Assembly: GCA_003647375.1 (NCBI GenBank)
Contig: QMMS01000010.1
Coordinates: 1-33,772, forward strand
DNA from: Deltaproteobacteria bacterium
Lineage (GTDB): Bacteria > Desulfobacterota > Desulfobacteria > Desulfobacterales > B30-G6
Length of the DNA stretch: 33,772 nucleotides
Direction of reading: 5' to 3'
Below are positions 7,354-15,546 of this stretch, piece after piece (the first letter of the stretch is position 1; each line of letters begins with the position of its first letter). Under the pieces are notes generated by a model. That model saw only the letters and a list, made by a program, of their open reading frames with translations, was not told the origin of the DNA and searched no databases. A program made the position numbers and the translations under genes.

Positions 7354-8874
7354 TCATAAAATCGTTCCAATCATTTTATTTTCAGATGCGTCTTTATCTT
7401 GTGGGAATATCAGTAAAAAAGTCGTTCCATGGGGGCCGGTATCCTTGACCGAAATATGCCCGTGATTTTCCTTAACGATTCCATATACGGTGCTCAACCC
7501 AAGCCCGGTGCCTTGCCCTTGCTCTTTGGTGGTGAAAAAAGGATCGAATATTCGGGGCAGGTTTTTATCCGGGATACCGCTACCCGTGTCTGATATTTCA
7601 AAGTGAATTTCGCTCTTTTTCTTATGCCGATAGGTCCGAAGCGTGAGGGTGCCTTTTTTATCCATGGCATCGACAGCGTTCATGACCAGGTTGATGATGA
7701 CCTGATTCATCTGGTTTTTATCGACATTGATGTATATTTCTTCTTCCGAAAGTTGTTTGACCAAGTCGATGTTCAAGAACAGTTTCTGGTCCCGGATAAG
7801 CTTCAGACTCTCTTCCACCAGCGCATTTGCGGGTTGTATGTCTTTTTCGGAATGGATGGTTTGCCGGCTGTAGGTGAGCAGGTTTTTTACGATACCGCTG
7901 CATCGTTCGGCATCTTCGATGATATAATCAAGTTCCTTTTGGGGTGGGCCGTTTTCGCTCAGGATATCTTTGGCGATGTGCGCATACATCAGAATTCCGG
8001 TGAGGGGATTGTTAATTTCATGCGCCACACCGGCAGCCAGTTTTCCCAAGGATGCCATTTTATCCGACTGGGCGATCTGAACAACCGCTTTTTTGAGTTT
8101 TTCTTCCATGACAATGATGGGTCGCAGGTCTTTGTAGATACCGACCGTGGCCACTTCCGTTCCATCATCGTATATAATGGAGGCATTCAACTCCACCGGA
8201 ATCTCCTGGCCCTCGACATTCAGGATGGTGGCATTCGTGCTCAGCAGCTTTCCTTTTCCACCGAGCTTCCGGCTGCGTAGTTGCTTCATGATACTTTTGG
8301 CCTTGCCCGCGGGGTAGAGGTCCGGCACGGAAATCTGGGTAACCGCTTCTCTCTGTGTATAGCCGAACAGTTCCTCGGCCGCAGGATTCATAAGGAGAAT
8401 ATTGGCATAGCTGTCTGCCGCCACAATGGCAACCGGTGATCCGTGAATAATTTTCGTCAGAAAAGCCTCGGTTTCTTTCAGGGTGTATTCAAGGTTTTTC
8501 AGACGGGTGATATCCCTGACACTCTCCATAATATAAGCAACGTTGCCGTCATTATCCAGAATTGGAGAGAAAACCCGATCCTCCCAGAACATTTTGCCGG
8601 TCAATGAGGCGGTTCGTTGAATGATGGTCTGGCCGATCTTTTCTGTGAGGACTTTGTTAAAGGGACAGATTTCGTTCGGGCAGGTTTCCTTTCGGTAAAA
8701 AACTTCATAACAGTACTTACCTACAACCTGCTGGTCATCCAGGCGGTGTTTTTGAAGAAAAATCTGGTTGGCGGTAACAATTTTTCGATCGGGTGTCATT
8801 ATCAGTGTGGGAAACGACAGGGAATCGAATACCCGAACGCGCCAATCCATTTCGTCGATGATTTTGTTATTCAT
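7354..8874 (-). CDS. PAS-PAS histidine kinase
   Basis: A soluble 506-aa kinase. The start is placed at ATG 8874 because it overlaps the stop of the preceding ACT-like gene by 8 bp and has a GAGG ribosome-binding site; the frame is open further upstream within that gene. PAS 1 (about 15-125) carries a Cys cluster (C55, C65, C70: KYCYEVF and TCPNEICPF), suggesting redox or metal sensing. PAS 2 (about 135-250) follows. HisKA has H285 in AHEINNPL, and HATPase has N395/N399, D429 in DTGSGIP and GTGLGL (455-460). No receiver is attached; the stand-alone receiver at 9901-10287 heads the same operon and is the likely substrate. Confidence 0.93.
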   Translation of the reverse strand: MNNKIIDEMDWRVRVFDSLSFPTLIMTPDRKIVTANQIFLQKHRLDDQQVVGKYCYEVFYRKETCPNEICPFNKVLTEKIGQTIIQRTASLTGKMFWEDRVFSPILDNDGNVAYIMESVRDITRLKNLEYTLKETEAFLTKIIHGSPVAIVAADSYANILLMNPAAEELFGYTQREAVTQISVPDLYPAGKAKSIMKQLRSRKLGGKGKLLSTNATILNVEGQEIPVELNASIIYDDGTEVATVGIYKDLRPIIVMEEKLKKAVVQIAQSDKMASLGKLAAGVAHEINNPLTGILMYAHIAKDILSENGPPQKELDYIIEDAERCSGIVKNLLTYSRQTIHSEKDIQPANALVEESLKLIRDQKLFLNIDLVKQLSEEEIYINVDKNQMNQVIINLVMNAVDAMDKKGTLTLRTYRHKKKSEIHFEISDTGSGIPDKNLPRIFDPFFTTKEQGQGTGLGLSTVYGIVKENHGHISVKDTGPHGTTFLLIFPQDKDASENKMIGTIL

Positions 8875-9367
8875 TAGGTGCCTCGAAAACGCTTGAAAGG
8901 ACCTGCTTAACTTCTGCCGAACGCTGTTCCGGAATGACGATATATACCGAAGCACCGACGCATCCGGCAGCCAGAATCGGCAGCCCTTTTCTGCGAAGTG
9001 TGCCCAGGGCTGTATCGGCAATGCCATACCGGTCTCCAAAATGGGGTCCGTGAAAACAGACCATTTCTACCGGTGATGTTGTCTGCAGATCGAGCTCGAT
9101 GACGTTTTCCCGGGTATGTTCCATGAGCACCGGTATCGATGGCGCCCATTTTTGATTGAGAAGCAGATAGATGTTCAACCGTTGCCGGGATGACGGCTGT
9201 ACCAGTACCCATCTGAAACGGATACCGCTGATATCGTTAAATAGCACCGAACCCAGGACGGTCAGTTCATGGGGCTCTGTTGAGACCTGGAACAGGGACA
9301 GGTCACGCTCTATCTCGAAGCCGTAAGTTTTAACCTTATTTTCCCAGTAAACAGCGATGGTTTCCAC
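8867..9367 (-). CDS. ACT-like regulatory protein (first of a pair)
   Basis: A 166-aa protein without enzyme motifs. The C-terminal half (about 105-160) reads HFGDRYGIADTALGTLRRKGLPILAAG and then VYIVIPE, closely following the ACT repeat of aspartokinases (GDRxGI, helix, strand, E, helix). The N-terminal half may be a second, diverged ACT unit. It starts at GTG 9367 with a GGAGG ribosome-binding site 7 bp upstream and overlaps the kinase start by 8 bp. Placement between a receiver and a PAS kinase suggests a ligand-binding (amino-acid) input to the two-component system. That role is inferred; no binding data can be read from sequence. Confidence 0.7.
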   Translation of the reverse strand: METIAVYWENKVKTYGFEIERDLSLFQVSTEPHELTVLGSVLFNDISGIRFRWVLVQPSSRQRLNIYLLLNQKWAPSIPVLMEHTRENVIELDLQTTSPVEMVCFHGPHFGDRYGIADTALGTLRRKGLPILAAGCVGASVYIVIPEQRSAEVKQVLSSVFEAPNE

Positions 9368-9392
9368 TCGACAACCTCCCGACAGAAAATTG

Positions 9393-9899
9393 CTAGATTG
9401 CTTTTATGTGAAGCTGTGATCTAAAGGGTGCATGATTCGGGGGCAGGCTGATATACGGCTTGAGTGACTCAATGGCGCCATCGAGCATCTGAAAATCGGT
9501 GGTCAGTGTCAGCGCAGATAAAGAAGTAGCCATTCCATAAATCGGCAGGTCGGCTTTTCCGAAGACATGCATCAGACATCCCCAAAATTTAAGACTAAAC
9601 TTGTGTGGGAACAGGGACATGGCTCCCACAGGTGATATAAACTGTACGCTTTCTTCCAGATCAGGATCCAGCGACAGCATTTGATTCAGCCGATCGAAAT
9701 CCTCCGAAGTGATACAAACAGCGCTTTGAGAACGGCGGCCCATGGCCGAATAAAAGAGAATCGGACAATTGATTCGATTTTCAGCCATGGACCGTAAGAA
9801 ACGGGTATTTAAATCTTTTATTCCTGGTCTTGTTAAAATATTGATCTGAATGAGTTCCTGGCTCAGTTTGATGCCATCAACCCTGATTTTATTTCCCAT
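9393..9899 (-). CDS. ACT-like regulatory protein (second of a pair)
   Basis: A 168-aa protein that begins with IKLSQELIQINILTRPG (about 10-26) and has LPIYGMATSLSALTLTTDF and MLDGAIESL near 118-146, the strand-helix-strand signature of the tandem ACT domains in aspartokinase regulatory regions. There is no kinase domain. The start ATG 9897-9899 is one base from the stop of the receiver gene, so the two are translationally coupled. A 25-bp gap separates it from the next ACT-like gene. Together the pair may form a heteromeric ligand sensor. Ligand and partner are unknown. Confidence 0.72.
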   Translation of the reverse strand: MGNKIRVDGIKLSQELIQINILTRPGIKDLNTRFLRSMAENRINCPILFYSAMGRRSQSAVCITSEDFDRLNQMLSLDPDLEESVQFISPVGAMSLFPHKFSLKFWGCLMHVFGKADLPIYGMATSLSALTLTTDFQMLDGAIESLKPYISLPPNHAPFRSQLHIKAI

Positions 9900-9900
9900 C

Positions 9901-10287
9901 TTATTCCAGATTTTCTTTAACTATTTCCATAAGCCTGTCCAGTTCGATAGGCTTCGGGATAAAATCATCGGCCAGGGTCGTTTTCCCGTCCATATGCGTA
10001 AAGCTTGTGGAGGTGACCGCATCGGCTACTGCTGTCAGAAGGACGACGATAATATCCTTATATTCTTCTGATTTTTTAAGCTCGTCACACAGTTCATACC
10101 CATTTTTCCTCGGCATCATGACATCGAGAATAATGAGAGCCGGCCGTTCTTCCTTGATTTTATCCCAGGCTTCCACGCCATCGTAGGCTTTGGCGACTTT
10201 AAAGTTTTCACTCTCAAGTTTCATGGATACGGATTCGACCAAATCCGGATCGTCGTCTACCACCAGTACAAGTTGTTTTTCGCTCAT
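9901..10287 (-). CDS. Stand-alone response-regulator receiver
   Basis: A single receiver domain of 128 aa with no output domain. Acidic residues are D11-D13, the phospho-acceptor is D55 (LIILDVMMP), the switch Thr is T84 and the Lys is K111 (FIPKP). An insertion around residues 88-104 (VTSTSFTHMDGKTT) lengthens the beta4-alpha4 region relative to CheY. A strong AAGGAGG ribosome-binding site precedes ATG 10287. As first gene of the set receiver, ACT, ACT, PAS kinase, it is likely a phosphorelay intermediate or acts by protein-protein contact. The C1/Hdr operon ends 81 bp upstream, so transcription may continue from it. Confidence 0.93.
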   Translation of the reverse strand: MSEKQLVLVVDDDPDLVESVSMKLESENFKVAKAYDGVEAWDKIKEERPALIILDVMMPRKNGYELCDELKKSEEYKDIIVVLLTAVADAVTSTSFTHMDGKTTLADDFIPKPIELDRLMEIVKENLE

Positions 10288-10368
10288 TTATTTTCCTCCT
10301 TGATATAGCCTGTTTTTATTCGATGCTATGCCGGACTTGTTGTACAGGAACTGCCGGCAACGGTAAAA

Positions 10369-11292
10369 TTAAACCACGGGACGTGGATACAGCCCCGCTT
10401 TTTCTGTAATCTCGTGGACTTTCTGCTCCCATTCGATGGCCATGATATGAAAACCGCTGACGCCTTCCACTTCTTTCAGCCGTTGGATGGTTTCGACACA
10501 GATCTTGATGCCCTCGTCGGCCTGTTTTTCTTTGGGGACGCCCGCCATACGCTTGACGACTTCATCCGGAACATCCATGCCCGGCACCTTGTTTTTCATG
10601 TAGCGGGCCATACCCGCTGACTTCATGGGCGTTACCCCCGCCAGAATATAGACCTTTTCATGAAGTCCCCTGTCCCTGACACCCTGCATCCATTGTTCGA
10701 ACTTATCCAGATTGTAGATGCACTGGGTCTGAACGAAGTCGGCTCCAGCCTTGACTTTCTTTGCCAGGCGGGCCACACGAAGCTCAAAGGGGTCTGCGAA
10801 GGGGTTTGCAGCTGCACCGATGAACATCTTCGGTGGGTTCAGTATATCGCCGCCGCCTTGAAATTTCCCCTGGTCCCGCATGGTTTTAACCATCTGAACA
10901 AACTGAATCGAATCGATATCATGAACATTCATGGCTTCGGGATGATCGCCAAAGTGCGGGTGATCTCCAGACAGGCACAGCATGTTGTCGATTTCGTGAG
11001 AATAGGCACCCAGAATATCGCTCTGAATGGCCAAACGGTTTCGATCCCTGGTGACGACCTGCAGGATGGGATGAAGGCCCATTTGCCGGACAATGACGCA
11101 TGCGGCAAAGCTCGACATCCGAACCATCGCCGTCTGATTGTCGGTAATGTTTACCGCATCCACATATCCTCTGAGCATTTCCGCTTTTTCTTTTACCTTT
11201 TCAGGAACGGCGCCTCGCGGTGGGCCACACTCAGAGGTAACTGCCAGGTTGCCCGATGCCAATACTTTTTCCAGTACACTTTCGGTTTTCAT
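10369..11292 (-). CDS. metF: Methylenetetrahydrofolate reductase MetF (MetVF type)
   Basis: A 307-aa FAD-dependent TIM-barrel enzyme interconverting methylene- and methyl-tetrahydrofolate. The expected catalytic Glu is E21 in SECGPPRGA. Other family blocks are AVNITDN, HPILQVVTRDRN, LSGDHP, a conserved GADFVQTQ strand and YILAGVTPMKS. It overlaps metV by 4 bp (ATGA), so the two are coupled. In the acetogen-type complex MetF works with MetV and HdrABC-MvhD rather than directly with NAD(P)H, and the gene order here fits that. In a sulfate reducer it would serve the Wood-Ljungdahl pathway in the oxidative or reductive direction, and methionine synthesis. It is the last gene of the operon. Confidence 0.93.
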   Translation of the reverse strand: MKTESVLEKVLASGNLAVTSECGPPRGAVPEKVKEKAEMLRGYVDAVNITDNQTAMVRMSSFAACVIVRQMGLHPILQVVTRDRNRLAIQSDILGAYSHEIDNMLCLSGDHPHFGDHPEAMNVHDIDSIQFVQMVKTMRDQGKFQGGGDILNPPKMFIGAAANPFADPFELRVARLAKKVKAGADFVQTQCIYNLDKFEQWMQGVRDRGLHEKVYILAGVTPMKSAGMARYMKNKVPGMDVPDEVVKRMAGVPKEKQADEGIKICVETIQRLKEVEGVSGFHIMAIEWEQKVHEITEKAGLYPRPVV

Positions 11293-11957
11293 TCTGCCAA
11301 ATCCTCTCTAATTATTCTTCGGGGACCGCCGCCCCTGCTGGTTTGCCAATTTTTTGCAGGCATAATATCTTCATATCTGTCTTCCATTCCCAATGCTTTC
11401 AATCGATCCCATATAAGCTGCCAGACACAGTCAACCTCCGGGCTGATTTCACATTTCCCGTTGGTGGAGCCGCCGCATGGGCCGTTGAGCAGTCGTTTGG
11501 AGCATCGCGCAATGGGACAGATCCCTCCGGTCAAACCCAAAAGACAATCCCCGCAGCCCTGGCATCGTTCGGCCCAGACGCCCTGACGCTCGGAAGCACC
11601 CATGAATTGTGTGTTCAGGGCAGGATAGACCGGCATATTTTTGAAGCGCCTTGCCACTTCCTGAACCCCGCACCCGCACGCCATGGAAAGGACCGCATCT
11701 GCCTGATCGATAAACGGGGCCAATTCTTCAACGTACTCAGGATCGCATTGTCTTTCAAGGGTCATTTCTTTGATGTCCAGTGTCTGACCTGCCTGCATAA
11801 ATTTCAACTGAAGTGCGGAGGCCAGGAGCCCGACCTCTTTTCGACCGCCTGCTGCACACACGGTGACGCATTCATTGCAGCCGACGAGAAGAATCCGTCC
11901 ATGAGGCTTCACGAATTCCATAATTTCTTCTAAAGGTTTTCTTTCAGCAGTGATCAT
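11289..11957 (-). CDS. metV: MetV, Cys-rich partner of MetF
   Basis: A 222-aa protein corresponding to the MetV / methylene-THF-reductase C-terminal family. The N-terminal part has CNECVTVC (C27, C30, C34) and an alpha/beta core with ACGCGVQ near 93-99. The C-terminal part carries a dense Cys set: C132, C135, C138, C147, C152, C161, C169, within CQGCGDC, GGICPIARC and GPCGG. These suggest Fe-S and/or zinc sites passing electrons to the MetF flavin. It overlaps metF by 4 bp and lies 25 bp after mvhD. The family is diagnostic of the MetVF-type reductase. Confidence 0.9.
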   Translation of the reverse strand: MITAERKPLEEIMEFVKPHGRILLVGCNECVTVCAAGGRKEVGLLASALQLKFMQAGQTLDIKEMTLERQCDPEYVEELAPFIDQADAVLSMACGCGVQEVARRFKNMPVYPALNTQFMGASERQGVWAERCQGCGDCLLGLTGGICPIARCSKRLLNGPCGGSTNGKCEISPEVDCVWQLIWDRLKALGMEDRYEDIMPAKNWQTSRGGGPRRIIREDLAE

Positions 11958-11982
11958 TCTAGTTCATTCTCCTTTTGGTTCA

Positions 11983-12429
11983 TTAAGCAACCGCTTTGTC
12001 TTCTTTTGAGGGTAATGCCTGCATGGCCGGGTTGGGCCCGAGCTCACGAATTTTTTGTGTCATGTCCCTGGCAACCTGAGAAAATCGTTCCCCCATACCT
12101 GCGGACATGTAAAACATTTCGAGCCGGTCTCCATTGATGCCGATTTCATCTAAAAGCTTTTTGATGTAGGCCACACGTCGGGCGACCCTTGTATTGCCAT
12201 TCTTGAAGTGGCAGTCTCCCTCCAGACAGCCGGCGACATATACCCCATCGGCACCTTTTTCGAATGCCTTCATAATATGGATGGCATCGACTTTTCCTGA
12301 ACAGGGTACCCTGACAATCTTAACGTTCGGTGGGTAATTGAGGCGCTGGCTACCGGCCATGTCTGCTGCAGTGTATGCGCAGTAATGGCAACAGAAGGCT
12401 ACGATAACCGGTTCAAACTGATTCATCAT
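11983..12429 (-). CDS. mvhD: MvhD/FlpD-type [2Fe-2S] electron-transfer subunit
   Basis: A 148-aa protein of the MvhD/FlpD family, which delivers electrons to HdrA. The N-terminal FCCHYC (C13, C14, C17), C43 in VPCSGKVD, C68 (AGC) and C73 (DCH) match the conserved Cys pattern of the [2Fe-2S] subunit. The motif YVAGCLEGDCHFKNGN is characteristic. The first ATG overlaps the stop of hdrA by 4 bp, so translation is coupled. No hydrogenase or formate dehydrogenase subunit is encoded nearby, so the electron donor or acceptor must be supplied from elsewhere or by MetVF. Confidence 0.93.
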   Translation of the reverse strand: MMNQFEPVIVAFCCHYCAYTAADMAGSQRLNYPPNVKIVRVPCSGKVDAIHIMKAFEKGADGVYVAGCLEGDCHFKNGNTRVARRVAYIKKLLDEIGINGDRLEMFYMSAGMGERFSQVARDMTQKIRELGPNPAMQALPSKEDKAVA

Positions 12430-15400
12430 GCAACCATCCTTTCAAATAATCCGTCCAGTTTTGCCAGGATTTGATCGTCTTCAAACTGCATTAGCTGAAT
12501 GGCCTTGGCCGGGCACTCAGCAGCGCATACACCACATCCATGGCATTTGGCCGGATCGATTTCCGAATATCCTTCGGCATTAATAAAGGGAATGTCGAAT
12601 GGGCAAGCCCTGACACAAACGAGACATGAGGCACATTTGTCCCGGTCCACGCGTGCGACGGCGGCACCCAGTTCGATGCGGTTCCGGGCAAGAAGCGTCT
12701 GCGCTCGGCCGGCAGCAGCTTGCGCATCGGCGATACTCTCACGGATATTTTTTGGCGAGTGGGCTGTGCCGGCGACGAAGAACCCGGGAATCGACAGATC
12801 CAATGGCCTCAGCTTGATGTGATCTTCAAGGAAATATCCGTCATGGGTGCGCTGCAGTCGAAATATCATTGCCAGGTCTTCTGTGGCCTCGTCATCCGCC
12901 ACAAATCCGGTGCTCAGGCATAGATTGTCCGCAAGGAAGGTTATGGGCATCCCGAGAATCGGATCCGTAAAATTGACTTCTACCTTATCGTTGTGTGCCG
13001 TTACCATGGGTGGGTTATCTTTCTCATAGCGAACAAAAATGACACCTTTTTTCCTGGCTTCGAGATAAAAATCTTCTGAAAAACCATAGGTCCGCATGTC
13101 ACGATACAGAACAAAGATACGGGCTTCCGGATTAATGTCGCGTATCCTGAGTGCGTTTTTGATGGCAGTCTGGCAGCAGATGCGGGAACAATTTGGATTG
13201 TCCGGGCATCGTGAGCCCACGCACTGAATCATTGCCACATTTTCCAGTGAGGCGATACGTTCAGGATCATCCTCGATCAGGGCATCCATATCCATCTGGT
13301 TCATAACAGCCGGGTGCTCTCCCAGAAGATATTCCTGGGGCCGGTTTTGCAGGGCACCGGTTGCCAGAATGGTAACGCCGTGTTTGATCTGACGGTAATA
13401 CATTTGGGGAGCAATCTGCATCCCCGTCTTAAAGAGTCCGGGCATCCCCGAGTGATCCACAATAATAGCACCGGTAATGACTTCTATGAGGTCATGGTTC
13501 AGCGCTCTTTGGATAAGCATCTTCATGTAAGCCTGCACATCTTCGCCCTGGAGCGTTTTGCGGATATTCTTGGCGAGCCCGCCCAGTTCTGCCGATTGTT
13601 CGGTAAGAAATACTTTGAAACCCTGATCGGCCAGCGCCAGGGCGGTGTTCATGCCGGTGACACCGCCGCCAACCACAAGAATATCTTTGTTCATGGACAG
13701 GCTGTGATCAACGAGCGGACGAGCCTGCTTGACACTCGATACCGCCATATGGACAAGGTGTTCGGCCTTTGCTTTTGCTGCTACCGGATTGTCGGCGTGT
13801 ACCCATGTAGCCTGTTCCCGGATGTTGGCGATTTCCAGAAGGTATTTATTAAGACCCGCTTTTTTCAAAACCTCCTGAAATTTGGTTTCGTGCGTTCTGG
13901 GTGAGCAGCCGCCGATGACCACGCGATTGAGATTCCGGTTCACAATTGCCTTTTCGATCCGAACCAGAGATTCCTTGCTGCAGCCATGTCCTACAGTTTC
14001 TGAAATGGCCACCTGGGGAAGTTTGATGGCGTATTCGGCGAGTTTCTGCGTATCGATGACACTGCCGATATTTAACCCACAGTCACAGATAAAAACCCCG
14101 ATTTTGGGTTCTTCCTGACCGACATCCCGTTGCAATACGGGCTCAGCCTCCTTTTCTAAGGGATCATCAGGGGGAGGATCCAGACTTTTTGAAGCCATGC
14201 AGGCGGCAGCGCTGGCCTGAACGATGGTTTCGGGAATGTCTTTGGGACTCTCGAAAAGACCGCACACAAAGATACCGGGTTTTGAGGTTGAAACGGGGCT
14301 GAAACTGCCGGTCTGTGCAAAGTCATGCTGGTTCAGTTCGATCCCCAGTTTGGTACTCATTTGACGCACATCCTCGGAGACATAGAATCCGGTTGATAAT
14401 ACAGCCATGTCAAATGTTTCGTTATGCAGGACACTGTCATTGTCGGTGGCAAAGGTGATTTGGAGGTTGCCGGTTTCCGCATCTTTAATAATACTGTGTG
14501 GTCGGCTGCGGACGAATTGGATACCGAATTCATTTTCGGCCCGATGGCGGTACTGTTCATAATCTTTTCCGAATGTCCGCATATCCATATAGAAAATCGT
14601 CGTCTCGATGGACTGTTGAAACCGTTCTTTGGTGACGATAGCCTCTTTCAGGGAAAACATACAGCAGGCACTGGAGCAGTAGGACGCGGCGCCTTTTTGG
14701 AGACCCCGGGATCCCACACATTGAATCCAGGCGATTTTTTTGGGTTGGTCCCCGTTGGACGGGCGGACAAGCTCACCCTGTGTAGGGCCCGATGCCGAAA
14801 GGATACGCTCATACTCGAGACTGGTCACCACATCGGGATGGACACCGTACGAAAAGTTGTCCAGTTTGGCCGGATCAAATACAGCCGCTCCAGGAGACAA
14901 GATGATGGCCCCGACATTGACTTCCTTTGTTTGTTCCGATTGATCCGGAACGATGGCATTGGCCTGACAGACCTGGGTCAGCGCTTCGATGTTGCTGCAT
15001 TTTTCCAGATCGATGGAATAGGCATGGGGTGTCGCCTGGGGATAGCGCATACAGGTGGGTGCCCGGTGGTCCAGACCCGGCGAGAACCGGACACATTCCG
15101 GGAACTTCCTATAGCAATCGCCGCAGGCCGTACATTTTTCCAGATCGATATGTCTGGGCGCCTGGGTCAGTGTTACAGTAAAATCACCAATTTTTCCCTC
15201 CACACCCACCAGTTGTGTCATGGCCATCATGTCGATGTGCCGTTGACGTCCGATTTCAGACAGGTGAGGGGACAGGGTGCACAGGTCGCAATTATTGGTG
15301 GGGAAGGTACGGTCCAACTGCGTCATGAGGCCGCCAACGGAAAATGCCTTGTCAATGAGGATGACATCCCGTCCGGCTTCAGCCAGATCCATGGCAGCCC

Positions 15401-15470
15401 GGATACCACCGATACCGCCGCCTACGATGAGTACTCTATTCTGTGAAGGTATTTTGTTCTGTATTTGCAT
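12426..15470 (-). CDS. hdrA: Double-length HdrA-like flavin/Fe-S protein
   Basis: A 1014-aa protein, well above the usual ~650 aa for HdrA. Module 1 (1-435) has an FAD motif GGGIGG (18-23), CDLC (61-64), a ferredoxin-like insert (C113, C116, C119, C126) and an IQCVGSR block at 249-255. Module 2 (455-1014) starts with the HdrA N-terminal domain (ICDCGLNIG; GCSPRTHE at 521-528), has a second FAD motif GGGVTG (601-606) and a second IQCVGSR (748-754), and ends in two ferredoxin clusters (C946-C956, C976-C986). Module 2 lacks the insert that module 1 has. The start is set at ATG 15470; an in-frame start at 15563 would add 31 low-conservation residues. HdrA is the flavin-based bifurcation site in characterised complexes. 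Confidence 0.9.
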   Translation of the reverse strand: MQIQNKIPSQNRVLIVGGGIGGIRAAMDLAEAGRDVILIDKAFSVGGLMTQLDRTFPTNNCDLCTLSPHLSEIGRQRHIDMMAMTQLVGVEGKIGDFTVTLTQAPRHIDLEKCTACGDCYRKFPECVRFSPGLDHRAPTCMRYPQATPHAYSIDLEKCSNIEALTQVCQANAIVPDQSEQTKEVNVGAIILSPGAAVFDPAKLDNFSYGVHPDVVTSLEYERILSASGPTQGELVRPSNGDQPKKIAWIQCVGSRGLQKGAASYCSSACCMFSLKEAIVTKERFQQSIETTIFYMDMRTFGKDYEQYRHRAENEFGIQFVRSRPHSIIKDAETGNLQITFATDNDSVLHNETFDMAVLSTGFYVSEDVRQMSTKLGIELNQHDFAQTGSFSPVSTSKPGIFVCGLFESPKDIPETIVQASAAACMASKSLDPPPDDPLEKEAEPVLQRDVGQEEPKIGVFICDCGLNIGSVIDTQKLAEYAIKLPQVAISETVGHGCSKESLVRIEKAIVNRNLNRVVIGGCSPRTHETKFQEVLKKAGLNKYLLEIANIREQATWVHADNPVAAKAKAEHLVHMAVSSVKQARPLVDHSLSMNKDILVVGGGVTGMNTALALADQGFKVFLTEQSAELGGLAKNIRKTLQGEDVQAYMKMLIQRALNHDLIEVITGAIIVDHSGMPGLFKTGMQIAPQMYYRQIKHGVTILATGALQNRPQEYLLGEHPAVMNQMDMDALIEDDPERIASLENVAMIQCVGSRCPDNPNCSRICCQTAIKNALRIRDINPEARIFVLYRDMRTYGFSEDFYLEARKKGVIFVRYEKDNPPMVTAHNDKVEVNFTDPILGMPITFLADNLCLSTGFVADDEATEDLAMIFRLQRTHDGYFLEDHIKLRPLDLSIPGFFVAGTAHSPKNIRESIADAQAAAGRAQTLLARNRIELGAAVARVDRDKCASCLVCVRACPFDIPFINAEGYSEIDPAKCHGCGVCAAECPAKAIQLMQFEDDQILAKLDGLFERMVA

Positions 15471-15474
15471 TTCA

Positions 15475-15506
15475 CTCGACCCCTTGAATCCTCGACTCCT
15501 TGAACC
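15475..15506. repeat. 16-bp tandem duplication in the hdrA leader
   Basis: CTCGACCCCTTGAATC (15475-15490) is followed directly by CTCGACTCCTTGAACC, a 14/16 match. It lies in the 76-bp gap between the MetF paralogue and hdrA, just upstream of the chosen hdrA start. No function is apparent; it looks like local slippage or a degenerate spacer repeat. Confidence 0.6.
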
Positions 15507-15546
15507 CTTTATTTGGACCAGCTCATCTGGAGATAATCCTTTAAGT

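Noticed and set aside
10329..10359. Terminator between metF and the receiver gene (TGCCGG/CCGGCA stem)
   Set aside because: The 6-bp stem has a 19-nt loop and no T-run on the minus strand, so read-through from the upstream operon cannot be excluded.
14424..15446. 340-aa plus-strand ORF inside hdrA
   Set aside because: It is a frame shadow of the hdrA coding strand; the translated sequence shows no domain and hdrA motifs are intact opposite.
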